Assembly (NCBI GenBank): GCA_947449575.1
Contig: CANFRV010000022.1
Coordinates: forward strand, 1-64,000
Source of the DNA: Flavobacteriales bacterium
Lineage (GTDB): Bacteria > Bacteroidota > Bacteroidia > Flavobacteriales_D > Crocinitomicaceae
Length of the DNA stretch: 64,000 nt
Direction of reading: 5' to 3'
A model generated the notes under the pieces. It worked only from the letters and a program-made list of their open reading frames with translations, made no database searches and had not been told where the DNA came from. Shown piece after piece: positions 53,866 through 62,214 of the stretch. How positions within the stretch are numbered: the stretch's first letter is position 1; the number at the start of each line of letters is the position of its first letter. The translations under genes and the position numbers were made by a program.

Positions 53866-54612
53866 ATGGCAACGATTGATAACGTTTATAATGATAAGAG
53901 AAATGCAGCAATAACATCTGCCCTGACATTAATGATCATTTTTCTTCTTTTAATTTTTGTTACAATTGATAGGAATAATCCTCCCATACAAATGATGGAA
54001 ATAGCGGATGAAATCCCCCTAGAAATTTTAGATGAGACACCGAAAATAAAAGGAGAAAAAGGCGGTGGTGGTGGTGGAACGCCGACGAATGACGAAGTTA
54101 ATCCTGTCCCTCAACCTCAAACCAACAGCATGCTTACTAACACGCATGGAGAAGAAGCTTTAGAAAGTAAAGGGAAATCAAATAAAACAACTGCCACAAA
54201 ATCTAATAATCCAGCTACTAGTACACAAAAATCTGATAATCCTTTTGCTGCTGATGGAGGAAGTGGAACGGGAAAAGGTGGTGGAAAAGGGTCCGGTAAT
54301 GGTTTAGGTATTGGAAAAGATAATGGAACTGGGACTGGTAATGGAAACAAGGGAACTACTGAAAGAGTTAGAATCAAAGATCCTAACGTCGAAAATATTA
54401 TATCAGACGTTAATCTTACTATTTACTTAAAAGTAAAAATTGATGAAAATGGAAATGTTACATCCGCATTTAGCACTGTTAAATCAACAACTACAAACCC
54501 TCAGATTATTAATAAAGTTATAGCTGCAACAATCGCTCAAACGAGGTACAATAAAAAGCCAGGTGCGAGAATTGAGGATGGATTTATTACGGTAAAAATT
54601 CGTGCAAGATAG
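53866..54612 (+). CDS. TonB-like energy transducer with glycine-rich linker
   Basis: The 248 residues have the TonB order. A short cytoplasmic start is followed by one membrane helix (about 16-34, SALTLMIIFLLLIFVTI). A low-complexity linker spans about 45-165, and a C-terminal domain of about 80 residues (IYLKVKIDENGNVTSAF, then ARIEDGFITVKIRAR) resembles the TonB C-terminal fold. The linker is made of Gly, Asn, Ser and Thr (GEKGGGGGGTP; GSGTGKGGGKGSGNG), not the Pro-Lys/Pro-Glu repeats of classical TonB. Function as transducer is inferred from position after exbB-exbD. Its end overlaps folC by 11 bases. Confidence 0.82.
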   Translation: MATIDNVYNDKRNAAITSALTLMIIFLLLIFVTIDRNNPPIQMMEIADEIPLEILDETPKIKGEKGGGGGGTPTNDEVNPVPQPQTNSMLTNTHGEEALESKGKSNKTTATKSNNPATSTQKSDNPFAADGGSGTGKGGGKGSGNGLGIGKDNGTGTGNGNKGTTERVRIKDPNVENIISDVNLTIYLKVKIDENGNVTSAFSTVKSTTTNPQIINKVIAATIAQTRYNKKPGARIEDGFITVKIRAR

Positions 54613-55831
54613 AGAATACATAGAAACAATCGAATGGTTGTTTAAACAATTTCCTGCGTATCACAAAATCGGGGCGGCTGCCTATAAACCAGATTTAGAA
54701 AATTGCTCACGTTTAGCTTCCTATTTTAATAATCCTCAAAATCATCTAAAATTTGTTCATATAGCTGGCACCAATGGAAAAGGGTCTACCTCTAGCATGC
54801 TCGCGTCTATACTTCAAGAATCAAGTGAAAAAGTAGGGTTATTTACTTCACCACATATTGAAGATTTCCGCGAACGAATTAGAGTTAATGGAGAAATGAT
54901 TTCAGAGGCTGATGTCATCGATTTTTGTTTAGAGTTAAAGTCATTGAATCTCAGTTTTGAACCTTCTTTTTTTGAAATCACTTGGGTAATGGCGCTCGTA
55001 TTTTTTTCTCGAAAAAAGTGTACAATTTGCGTCATTGAAACAGGATTAGGTGGTAGATTAGACGCAACTAACCTCATTACTCCTATCCTATCGATAATTA
55101 CCAACATTGGACTAGAACATACTAATTTCCTGGGTGATACTGTTGAAAAAATCGCTTTCGAAAAAGCAGGAATCATAAAAACTACCATTCCTGTGATTGT
55201 TGGAGAAACTACCTCGCAGACAAAATCCGTATTTGAAGAAATTGCCCGAGTAAATAAAAGCGAACTATTTTTTGCGGAAGAAATTACTACTCCAATTCCA
55301 GTAGATTTTCCTCTAATAGGTGAGTATCAGAAAAAGAACTTTAAAATAATAGAAACGGTCATTCCAATACTTCGATCAATTGGTTTTTCTATTGACGAGA
55401 TGCACATTCATAATGGTCTAAAACATATTTCAAAAAATACTGGTTTTAGGGGTAGAATGCAAATTATTAATCATTCTCCATTAACAATTATAGATGTATC
55501 TCACAATTTTGATGGAATAAAAGCTACTTTGGAAAGTATTGAGAATTTATGTTCCGGAAATCTTCACATCGTATACGGAACGAGTTCAGACAAAGATTTG
55601 AAGTCAATTTTTACCCTATTTCCAGAAAAAGCACGCTATTATTTCACAGAATTTAGTAATGAAAGAAGCGCAAAGATGGTAGAACTTCAAGCAAAATCAA
55701 AAGCATTTAAGCTATCTGGCCAGTTTTTTAAAAATCCAAAAGAAGCCTTAAAACAAGCTGAAGACTCTGCAAACAAAGAAGATACAATTCTTGTATTTGG
55801 GAGCTTTTTTCTGATAAGCGATTTTTTTTAA
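54602..55831 (+). CDS. folC: Bifunctional folylpolyglutamate synthase/dihydrofolate synthase
   Basis: FolC adds glutamate to dihydropteroate and to folates in an ATP-dependent reaction. The Mur-ligase-type P-loop is in HIAGTNGKGSTSSML (about 56-70). Other marks are LFTSPHIEDFRERI, ETGLGGRLDATN, NIGLEHTNFLG and the C-terminal DVSHNFDGIKAT. The length of 409 is normal. It starts at GTG 54602 inside the end of the TonB-like gene (11-base overlap), so translation is likely coupled. The operon exbB-exbD-tonB-like-folC is a gene order I know from Flavobacteriia. tRNA-Val follows. Confidence 0.95.
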   Translation: MQDREYIETIEWLFKQFPAYHKIGAAAYKPDLENCSRLASYFNNPQNHLKFVHIAGTNGKGSTSSMLASILQESSEKVGLFTSPHIEDFRERIRVNGEMISEADVIDFCLELKSLNLSFEPSFFEITWVMALVFFSRKKCTICVIETGLGGRLDATNLITPILSIITNIGLEHTNFLGDTVEKIAFEKAGIIKTTIPVIVGETTSQTKSVFEEIARVNKSELFFAEEITTPIPVDFPLIGEYQKKNFKIIETVIPILRSIGFSIDEMHIHNGLKHISKNTGFRGRMQIINHSPLTIIDVSHNFDGIKATLESIENLCSGNLHIVYGTSSDKDLKSIFTLFPEKARYYFTEFSNERSAKMVELQAKSKAFKLSGQFFKNPKEALKQAEDSANKEDTILVFGSFFLISDFF

Positions 55832-55850
55832 CAAATTATCAAAAAATCAC

Positions 55851-55880
55851 TTGCAAATATAAAAAACTACCTTATATTTG
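55851..55880 (+). promoter_or_regulatory. Promoter of tRNA-Val
   Basis: TTG (55851-55853) and TATATTTG (55873-55880), both matching the Bacteroidota consensus, are 19 bases apart. The -7 element ends 36 bases before the tRNA. Confidence 0.7.
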
Positions 55881-55916
55881 CACTCGCAATAAAAGGAACC
55901 AAAAGAGGTTTTATTT

Positions 55917-55991
55917 GGGAGATTAGCTCAGTTGGTTTAGAGCATCTGCCTTACAAGCAGAGGGTCGGGGGTTCGAATCCCTCATCTCCCA
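55917..55991 (+). tRNA. tRNA-Val (anticodon TAC)
   Basis: The 75-nt cloverleaf is complete. The acceptor arms GGGAGAT (55917-55923) and ATCTCCC (55984-55990) pair perfectly, with discriminator A at 55991. The D arm contains AGTTGGTTTAGAGC, and the anticodon stem TCTGC/GCAGA encloses CTTACAA with TAC at 55952-55954. The T arm contains GGTTCGAATCC. The CCA end is not encoded. It reads GTA codons and probably other GTN. Confidence 0.97.
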
Positions 55992-55993
55992 CA

Positions 55994-56027
55994 AAAAAAA
56001 GCTTTCAAGAAATTGAAAGCTTTTTTT
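55994..56027 (+). terminator. Terminator of tRNA-Val
   Basis: AAAGCTTTCAA and TTGAAAGCTTT form a stem of at least 11 bp around GAAAT and end in a T tract, only 2 bases after the tRNA. Confidence 0.85.
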
Positions 56028-56159
56028 GTATTGTTATATTTGCAGTAATATATTATTTAATTGAAATAAGTCAAGAGTAAAAAACGTTACTATTCCTTAG
56101 TAATAAAAGGAGTTAAAAGAATTCGTTTTAAGAATGGCCGTTTCAAATGACAATTAAAA

Positions 56160-57023
56160 ATGAAAAAAATGAAAGCATCAGGTATCATAAACTCAATTTG
56201 TATTCTTTTTACAATTCTTTTCTTTTCGAACAATCTAGTAGCACAGTCAAAAAAAGACCAAATTCTACTTTTGAATCATAAAATGGACAGTCTTCAATTA
56301 GTTATTAAATCTCTTGGCGATACAATCGATGATAAAAAAATGGAAGTAAATACTTTACATGCCGAAATTGATAAAAACATTACAGCAATAGCTGCTGCGC
56401 ACAAGAAAAATGATGAATTGTATTCTGAACTAGCCATGTATAAAGATTCTATTACAAAAAGCGAATCAATAATTAAATATCAACAATATCAAATCAATCA
56501 AAAAAACGTAGATTCTTTGAAATACTTTCATCTGATTTCGAAATTAAGTGAACAAAATACTTTTATCACAGATTCTCTTAAAGCTGCAACTGCAAATAAA
56601 AAAACTAAAATCGAACCCACTAAGATAGAGACTTTTTATTTCAAAGATTTCAAATCTGTCATAACTGGTGTTCCAGATGAAAAAAACAGATATTCTTGGT
56701 CTTTTGAACTTTTTCAAAAAATCGAAGGGGAATATCAAAAATCAAGCAACGTAAACCTTTTTAATGATAAAAAACAAGAATTGTTAACTGTTATCAATCA
56801 AAAGATTCAAAAAGATTATCAAAGCGCCTACAAAGCAGATCCAAAATGCTTTAAACTCAGCACTCCTCCTATGTTTGACTTTAAAAATTTAGGGATTGAA
56901 TTTAAAGATGGTAAAATTACTTTTTACGCTTCCTTTGATTTTGCAAATGAAACCTGCTTTTATCTATACGGATATACCTCCGTTGAATTCACAAATGAAG
57001 AAATTCAACAATATTTGAAATAG
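56160..57023 (+). CDS. Secreted coiled-coil protein of unknown function
   Basis: I do not recognise this 287-residue protein. A signal peptide ends near FFSNNLVAQ (residue 29). A coiled coil follows (about 35-140) with heptad-like KMDSLQLVIKSLGDTIDD and LHAEIDKNITAIAAAHKK. A globular C-terminal domain (about 155-287) ends with IEFKDGKITFYASFDF, CFYLYGYTSVEF and QQYLK. That end recalls the DUF3298-type close, but the match is only by eye. The two cysteines (PKCFK, ETCFY) could form a disulfide. It stands alone, with about 130 bases to the tRNA terminator before it and 272 bases of plain A+T-rich DNA (57024-57295) after it. Confidence 0.65.
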   Translation: MKKMKASGIINSICILFTILFFSNNLVAQSKKDQILLLNHKMDSLQLVIKSLGDTIDDKKMEVNTLHAEIDKNITAIAAAHKKNDELYSELAMYKDSITKSESIIKYQQYQINQKNVDSLKYFHLISKLSEQNTFITDSLKAATANKKTKIEPTKIETFYFKDFKSVITGVPDEKNRYSWSFELFQKIEGEYQKSSNVNLFNDKKQELLTVINQKIQKDYQSAYKADPKCFKLSTPPMFDFKNLGIEFKDGKITFYASFDFANETCFYLYGYTSVEFTNEEIQQYLK

Positions 57024-57268
57024 AAAATAATGAGGGTTGGAATATTAAAACTCTTATCAGTATTCTACAATATCACCTTCAAAAATTTCCGGTTCATGTT
57101 ACATTTTTAGGTTAAAAAAATCGATGAATAAGGCTGGAACATGTTAGAAAGTCTTTGCAAAATTCATTGCATTGTTATCATTTGAATTTTTGTAATCAAA
57201 CAACGGCGGTTTATCTATAAATATTGGCAACTCATCCAATTTATGAATGGTAATTCTCCTGTCCTGTA

Positions 57269-57276
57269 TATCTTTG
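57269..57276 (+). promoter_or_regulatory. Predicted -7 element of the TonB-dependent receptor gene
   Basis: TATCTTTG, an exact match, 19 bases before the ATG at 57296. No good -33 is visible. Confidence 0.45.
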
Positions 57277-57295
57277 CTTCATAAATTAATAAAAA

Positions 57296-59674
57296 ATGAA
57301 ACAAATTCTTATTATTTCGATTGGTATTTTTTTGATCGCCCTAACTGGAAACACTTTTGGTCAAACAAATAGACAAACAATAAGAGGAACTGTCGTTGAT
57401 AAACAATCTCAGCAAACACTTCCAGGAGCAATTATAACTATAATAGGAACAGATCCAGCTCAGAAAGCAATCACAGATGTAAATGGATTATTTCAATTAT
57501 CGAACATTCTAGCTGGGCGTTATGACATTCAAGTGCTGTTTTCAGGGTACAAAGAAATAATGATTCCAAATGTTGTTGTGACAGCAGGAAAAGAAGTTTC
57601 ACTTGATATTTCTATGGAAGAAAATAGTACAAATCTGAGCGAAGTAATCGTTACAGGTGTCAAAAAGAATGAAACGGTAAATACAATGACAAGTGTAAGC
57701 GCAAGATCTTTTAGCACAGAAGAAGTAAACCGCTATGCTGGAGGAAGAGCAGATCCATCGCGATTAGCTGCCAATTTCGCGGGGGTTAGTTCTCCTGATG
57801 ATTCTAGAAATGACCTTGTAATACGAGGAAATTCGCCAACGGGAGTTTTGTGGAGAATTGAAGGATTAAACATCCCAAACCCGAATCATTTCTCAACGAT
57901 TGGAACTACTGGAGGTCCCGTTAGTGGTATCAACACAAATCTCTTAAAAAATTCAGATTTTTTCACTTCTGCTTTTCCATCAGAATACGGAAATGCGAAT
58001 GCTGGTGTTTTTGATTTAGGTTTTAGGAAAGGGAATTCAGATACACGAGAACATACTTTTCAAATTGGAATGTTTACTGGAATAGAAGGTATGACAGAAG
58101 GTCCAATTAACAAAGCGAAAGGATCTTCCTATGTTGTTGCTTATCGTTATTCATTTGCTGGTGTCGCACAAGCCGTGGGTATCCCAATTGGAACTACAGC
58201 CACCCCATTCTATCAAGATATTTCATTTAAATTCACTGGTGGAAATACGAAATACGGAAAATTTATTTTATTTGGATTGGGAGGTGTTAGCCATATTGAC
58301 TTTAATCATGCTAAGATTGATAGCACAGATTTATTTGCTAATCCAACGCGAGATAGCTATTTCCAAAGTAAATTAGGTCTTCTTGGTCTTAGCCATTTCA
58401 TGAGAGTAAATGACAAATCTTATTTTAAAACTGTCGTTGGAACAACGTATTCTGCTTCAAATTATGATGAAGATTCAATTAAAAAAGCAGATCAATCCGT
58501 AACAAGAGTCATTGAAAATACAACATCACAAATTAGACATTCGATCAACAGTTCCTTCAACTCAAAAATAAGTTCTAAATTATTTGTTAAAGTTGGAGTT
58601 ATTGAAGAAGTTCTGAATCTTAACCTTTTCTACAGAAGCAGAAGTTTTACTCCTGATTGGGTTCAAATTTGGGATTACAGCAACTACACTTCTTTGCTAC
58701 AAGGATATGCTCATGCAAAATATAGTTTTTCAAATAGATTAACATTAAATATTGGACTGCACTCACAGTATTTAACGTTGAATAAGTCAAAATCATTAGA
58801 ACCAAGAATGGGTATAAAATACCAATTAACAGAAAAAAGTACTATAAGTGCTGGATATGGAATGCACAGCCAGATGCAACCAACAGATGTTTACTTCTAC
58901 AGGACTGTTCAAGCAGACGGGAGTTATGTGCAAACTAATAAAAATTTGGATTTTACTAGAAGTATGCATTACGTCTTGGGGTATGAATTATTCCCAATAA
59001 AAGATTGGAGAATTAAGACCGAAGTCTATTTCCAAAATTTATACAACGTGCCAGTAACGGCAACTCCTAGCAGTTATTCTATGCTGAATGCAGGCGCTAG
59101 TTTTTTTCCAAATGAAACCGGTTATTTAACAAATACTGGAACGGGAACGAATTATGGTGCAGAGATCACGATTGAGAAATTTTTCAGCAAAGGATACTAC
59201 GGATTAGCAACTGGCTCTATCTATGAATCTAAATATAAAGGCAGCGACAATATCGAATATAATACTGGTTTTAATGGACAATTCGTCTATAATATATTAG
59301 TTGGTAAAGAATTTAAGATTGGGGCAGAAAAACAAAATCGATTATCATTTGACATGAAGTTAACGCAAGCAGGTGGGCGATACTTCACCCCTGTTGACCT
59401 TGCCGCTTCTCAATCTGCAGGTGTTCAAATTCTAAAAGGTGATGCCTACTCCTATTCAGAAAGAAATCCTGATTTCTTTAGGATTGACTTTAAAATCGGA
59501 TACGTAATTAACAATAAAAAACGTAAAATAGCTCAAACAATATCATTAGATATTCAAAATGTCACCAATCACAAAAATGTATTTGCACAGAGATATAATC
59601 CACTTACAAATTCAATGAACACAGCATATCAATTACCATTTTTACCGAATTTTGTTTATAAGATTCAATTCTAA
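57296..59674 (+). CDS. TonB-dependent receptor with N-terminal carboxypeptidase-regulatory-like domain
   Basis: This is an outer-membrane transporter of 792 residues. A signal peptide (LIALTGNTFGQ, about 1-22) is followed by a CarboxypepD-reg-like domain (about 27-110, RGTVVDKQSQQTLPGAIITI). The plug domain follows (SARSFSTEEVNRYAGGRADPSRLAANFAGVS split by DDSRNDLVIRGNSPTGVLW), and then the barrel to IQF at the end. No SusD partner, sigma/anti-sigma pair or substrate-processing gene is adjacent, so the substrate is unknown. It could be energised by the ExbB-ExbD-TonB-like set about 3 kb upstream. A possible gene remnant and a terminator follow. Confidence 0.92.
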   Translation: MKQILIISIGIFLIALTGNTFGQTNRQTIRGTVVDKQSQQTLPGAIITIIGTDPAQKAITDVNGLFQLSNILAGRYDIQVLFSGYKEIMIPNVVVTAGKEVSLDISMEENSTNLSEVIVTGVKKNETVNTMTSVSARSFSTEEVNRYAGGRADPSRLAANFAGVSSPDDSRNDLVIRGNSPTGVLWRIEGLNIPNPNHFSTIGTTGGPVSGINTNLLKNSDFFTSAFPSEYGNANAGVFDLGFRKGNSDTREHTFQIGMFTGIEGMTEGPINKAKGSSYVVAYRYSFAGVAQAVGIPIGTTATPFYQDISFKFTGGNTKYGKFILFGLGGVSHIDFNHAKIDSTDLFANPTRDSYFQSKLGLLGLSHFMRVNDKSYFKTVVGTTYSASNYDEDSIKKADQSVTRVIENTTSQIRHSINSSFNSKISSKLFVKVGVIEEVLNLNLFYRSRSFTPDWVQIWDYSNYTSLLQGYAHAKYSFSNRLTLNIGLHSQYLTLNKSKSLEPRMGIKYQLTEKSTISAGYGMHSQMQPTDVYFYRTVQADGSYVQTNKNLDFTRSMHYVLGYELFPIKDWRIKTEVYFQNLYNVPVTATPSSYSMLNAGASFFPNETGYLTNTGTGTNYGAEITIEKFFSKGYYGLATGSIYESKYKGSDNIEYNTGFNGQFVYNILVGKEFKIGAEKQNRLSFDMKLTQAGGRYFTPVDLAASQSAGVQILKGDAYSYSERNPDFFRIDFKIGYVINNKKRKIAQTISLDIQNVTNHKNVFAQRYNPLTNSMNTAYQLPFLPNFVYKIQF

Positions 59675-59731
59675 ATATAAACTTTTGTTTCTCAGTACTA
59701 AACGGGAAAAGTTATTCAAGACTAGAACTAG

Positions 59732-59836
59732 ATTTGTCAAGCATTGTCCGCCAACACCGAACTGGTGACTGCAAGAAATGATTGGATGGAAATTAAAAAG
59801 CTTCGTTTAAAAAGTAAGATAAAGGACATCTTCTAA
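59732..59836 (+). pseudogene. Possible remnant of a coding region
   Basis: One frame runs without a stop for about 34 codons from an in-frame TAG at 59729-59731 to a TAA at 59834-59836. It has no start codon, and a second TAG lies just upstream at 59723. The reading (ALSANTELVTARNDWMEIKK and onward) has a natural amino-acid mix with an amphipathic helix, and the stretch is less A+T rich than its surroundings. It recalls the end of a TolC- or MutS-like helix protein, but I cannot name the family. It may be chance. Confidence 0.25.
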
Positions 59837-59850
59837 AATCTAAAACAAAA

Positions 59851-59882
59851 AAAATGAGAAGTAAAAAATCACTTCTCATTTT
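59851..59882. terminator. Bidirectional terminator
   Basis: AAAATGAGAAGT (59851-59862) pairs perfectly with ACTTCTCATTTT (59871-59882) between the receptor gene and the convergent DUF1573 gene. Confidence 0.8.
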
Positions 59883-59900
59883 CTACTATTTTCTTATTTG

Positions 59901-60371
59901 TTAATTTTTAACTGGTTCAGTTACCGGCGTTGCAGCAGGATCTTGAGGTAGAATTTTTCCCTTTATAGTCAAAACTATTGGTTCCCCTACATTTGTCGTA
60001 ACTGTAATTGTTTTGTGCAAATCACCCACTCTTTTCGTGTCGTATTTCACTGAAATTTTAGATTTTTTTCCTGGGAGAACTGGCTCTGTTGGTTTCTCAG
60101 CAGTTGTACATCCACAACTCGTTTGAACATTACTAATAATCAAAGGTGTTTTTCCAGTATTCTTGAATTCAAATATGAATAATTCTTGAGAATCATAAGG
60201 TATTGCTGGTCTATTAATCTCTAACGTTGTAAAGGTTATTCCTGTCTTTTTCTTAGGAGTCGCCGCTTTTTTAGTTGCGACTTCTTTGCTATCCTTTTTT
60301 TTCGCAGCTTCTTGCGCATTTAAAATTGCAGTAAAAGAAAACATTGCAACAGTCATTAATATAATTTTCAT
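59901..60371 (-). CDS. DUF1573 exported protein
   Basis: The 156 residues start with a signal peptide (MFSFTAILNAQ) and a Lys-rich linker (KKDSKEVATKKAATPKKKTG). A single immunoglobulin-like DUF1573 domain follows (about 48-142) with FEFKNTGKTPLIISNVQTSC, the conserved CGC of TSCGCT, and PGKKSKISVKYDT. DUF1573 domains are common in Bacteroidota periplasmic proteins. The role is not known. It is convergent with the TonB receptor and has about 110 bases of A+T-rich spacer to the NUDIX gene. Confidence 0.87.
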   Translation of the reverse strand: MKIILMTVAMFSFTAILNAQEAAKKKDSKEVATKKAATPKKKTGITFTTLEINRPAIPYDSQELFIFEFKNTGKTPLIISNVQTSCGCTTAEKPTEPVLPGKKSKISVKYDTKRVGDLHKTITVTTNVGEPIVLTIKGKILPQDPAATPVTEPVKN

Positions 60372-60484
60372 AGTTTCTATTTTTTAATTACAAGATTACG
60401 ATAAATATTTTATTCTAAGATTAAATTAACAAAAAAATCACATCCTAAAACACGAATTCGATTTAACAAATACCATGCTACATT

Positions 60485-61096
60485 TTATTTACGTTCAAAA
60501 TAGGTAGCAATAACTTCTAAAATTGACAAATAAGTACACTTTTTAACCTTTGAAATTTGATCAAGCTTAAACCATTTTACTTTTGTAATCCCCTCTTCTA
60601 TTTGCGGAAATGTCTGTTTTATTCCATCGTATTTTAGTTCATACCAATACGTTTTTTTTATAACAGGCTTTCTTTTGTACTCATAGGTATGATACGTAAT
60701 TCCAATCATATTTTCAATGACATGCCCACTTATACCACATTCTTCTTCAATTTCTCTCACTGCAGCAACCTCAGAGTTTTCACCCTTTTCTAATTTACCT
60801 TTCGGAATATCCCATTTGCCATTTCTCTTTATAAAAAGAAATGAATCTTTCCTTTTCACTATACCTCCAGCAGCTTCAATACAGTCAAAATCTTCGAATA
60901 ATTTAGAAAAAGTGGACTCTGGGGAGGAGCTAACAATGTAAATTGGTAAATGATTATCTACTGACTTAAGTGATTGAAATAAAGAAACTTTAACTAATTC
61001 TATATCTCCTTCGAAAATAACCAAAACATCCTTAGGAATAAAATCTTTTGATTCAACGATATGAAGCGATGTGTTTTCAATAAAAACTTTGTACAT
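60485..61096 (-). CDS. NUDIX hydrolase
   Basis: This cytoplasmic hydrolase of nucleoside diphosphate-X compounds has 203 residues. The N-terminal region (about 1-70) is not a known domain. The NUDIX domain follows with the box G-x5-E-x7-REUxEExGU in GKLEKGENSEVAAVREIEEE (about 99-118) continuing CGI. The start codon (61094-61096) lies inside the -7 element of the divergent pyrE promoter, and the two start codons are separated by only 7 bases. Its own promoter must therefore lie inside pyrE. The substrate is unknown. Confidence 0.9.
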   Translation of the reverse strand: MYKVFIENTSLHIVESKDFIPKDVLVIFEGDIELVKVSLFQSLKSVDNHLPIYIVSSSPESTFSKLFEDFDCIEAAGGIVKRKDSFLFIKRNGKWDIPKGKLEKGENSEVAAVREIEEECGISGHVIENMIGITYHTYEYKRKPVIKKTYWYELKYDGIKQTFPQIEEGITKVKWFKLDQISKVKKCTYLSILEVIATYFERK

Positions 61097-61099
61097 TTG
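61092..61099 (+). promoter_or_regulatory. Predicted -7 element of pyrE, 4 nt before the ATG
   Basis: TACATTTG, an exact match, is followed by TAGT and then ATG at 61104. The -33 position is not convincing. The transcript would be leaderless or nearly so. Confidence 0.5.
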
Positions 61100-61103
61100 T
61101 AGT

Positions 61104-61745
61104 ATGATTTTGAATAAGGAAAAAGCGTTAAAGGTAGCAGAATTTTTACTACAAATAAAAGCAGTAAAATTATCTCCTAATAAACCATTTACATGGGCGT
61201 CAAGTTGGAAATCTCCAATTTATTGTGACACAAGAATAAGTCTTTCATACCCAAATATAAGAACTTTTATTAGACAAGCCTATGCTGAAGCGATACGAGA
61301 ACACTTTGGGAAACCAGATGTTATTGCAGGTGTTGCTACTGGTGGTATACCGCAAGGTGCATTAATTGCTCAAGAATTAGGAGTTCCATTCATTTATGTT
61401 CGAAATGAAGCAAAAGGTCATGGAATGCAGAATCAAGTGGAAGGGTACTTTGAAAAAGGGCAAAAAGTTGTCGTTATTGAAGATCTTATCTCTACAGGAG
61501 GGAGCAGTGTTAAAGCAATCGATGCCTTAAAAGAAGCAGGATTGGAAGTAAAAGGTTTAATTGCTGTTTTCACTTATGGATTTAGCATGGCTGAAAAAGC
61601 GTTTAAAAAAGCGGATTGTCCATTTTTAACTTTGACAAGTTATGATGTTTTAATCAAGCAAGCATTGAAGCAAGAATATATTCAAGAGGCAGATTTAGCT
61701 TCTTTAAAAGAGTGGAAAAAAAATCCAGATGTTTGGTCTAATTAA
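61104..61745 (+). CDS. pyrE: Orotate phosphoribosyltransferase
   Basis: PyrE joins orotate with PRPP to form OMP in pyrimidine synthesis. The PRPP-binding motif VVVIEDLISTGGSS (about 119-132) is clear, as are LSPNKPFTWASSWKSPIYCD near the start and GVATGGIPQGALIA. From ATG 61104 the protein has 213 residues, the same length as E. coli PyrE. The frame is open back to 61071, but that start would overlap the divergent NUDIX gene and its own -7 element. The SRPBCC gene follows after 58 bases. Confidence 0.95.
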   Translation: MILNKEKALKVAEFLLQIKAVKLSPNKPFTWASSWKSPIYCDTRISLSYPNIRTFIRQAYAEAIREHFGKPDVIAGVATGGIPQGALIAQELGVPFIYVRNEAKGHGMQNQVEGYFEKGQKVVVIEDLISTGGSSVKAIDALKEAGLEVKGLIAVFTYGFSMAEKAFKKADCPFLTLTSYDVLIKQALKQEYIQEADLASLKEWKKNPDVWSN

Positions 61746-61803
61746 TTTTAGAACTTTATTCAATGTTAAATATCTTTTCAAGTAGACTTATTTTACAAAG
61801 AGG

Positions 61804-62202
61804 ATGAAAATAGAAAGTAAAAAAGTAGCCATTCACGCGAATCAAGAAACTATTTTCAAATTCTTGACTGATTCTACTAACTTACTGCATATTTTACCTG
61901 CAGATAAAATTTCCGACTGGAAATCCACATCAACTGAATGTTCATTTAAAGTTCAAGGAGGAGTGACTATTTCTTTGATTCAAAATGGTTCGGAAGGAAT
62001 GGAGAAAATCTTTATGAAATCAGGAGAAAAATCCCCCTTCCCTTTTAATCTTACTATTTTTAATAACGTAGTAGGTGAAACCGCAAATGGACATATTGAA
62101 TTTGATGGTGAAGTAAATAAGTTCTTAAAAATGATGGTTGAAAAACCATTAACAAGTCTTTTTAATCAAATGGCCGAAAAATTACAAGAGCACTTTCAAT
62201 AG
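61804..62202 (+). CDS. SRPBCC-fold (START-like) small protein
   Basis: The 132 residues show the helix-grip fold: IESKKVAIHANQETIFKFLT at the start, a run of short strands (FKVQGGVTISLIQN), and a long C-terminal amphipathic helix (LTSLFNQMAEKLQEHF). Members bind hydrophobic ligands, and a specific ligand cannot be deduced. There is no signal peptide. It is downstream of pyrE and convergent with birA, 12 bases apart. The order NUDIX-pyrE-SRPBCC-birA-rsfS-ftsH is one I recall from flavobacterial genomes. Confidence 0.75.
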   Translation: MKIESKKVAIHANQETIFKFLTDSTNLLHILPADKISDWKSTSTECSFKVQGGVTISLIQNGSEGMEKIFMKSGEKSPFPFNLTIFNNVVGETANGHIEFDGEVNKFLKMMVEKPLTSLFNQMAEKLQEHFQ

Positions 62203-62214
62203 AATTAACGGGGA

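Noticed and set aside
54117-54377. Proline-rich reading frame opposite the TonB-like gene
   Set aside because: It is the antisense of glycine-rich codons (GGN/CCN), so the composition is a by-product.
61071-61103. Longer start for PyrE at 61071
   Set aside because: It would overlap the divergent NUDIX gene and its own promoter. ATG 61104 gives the standard 213 residues.
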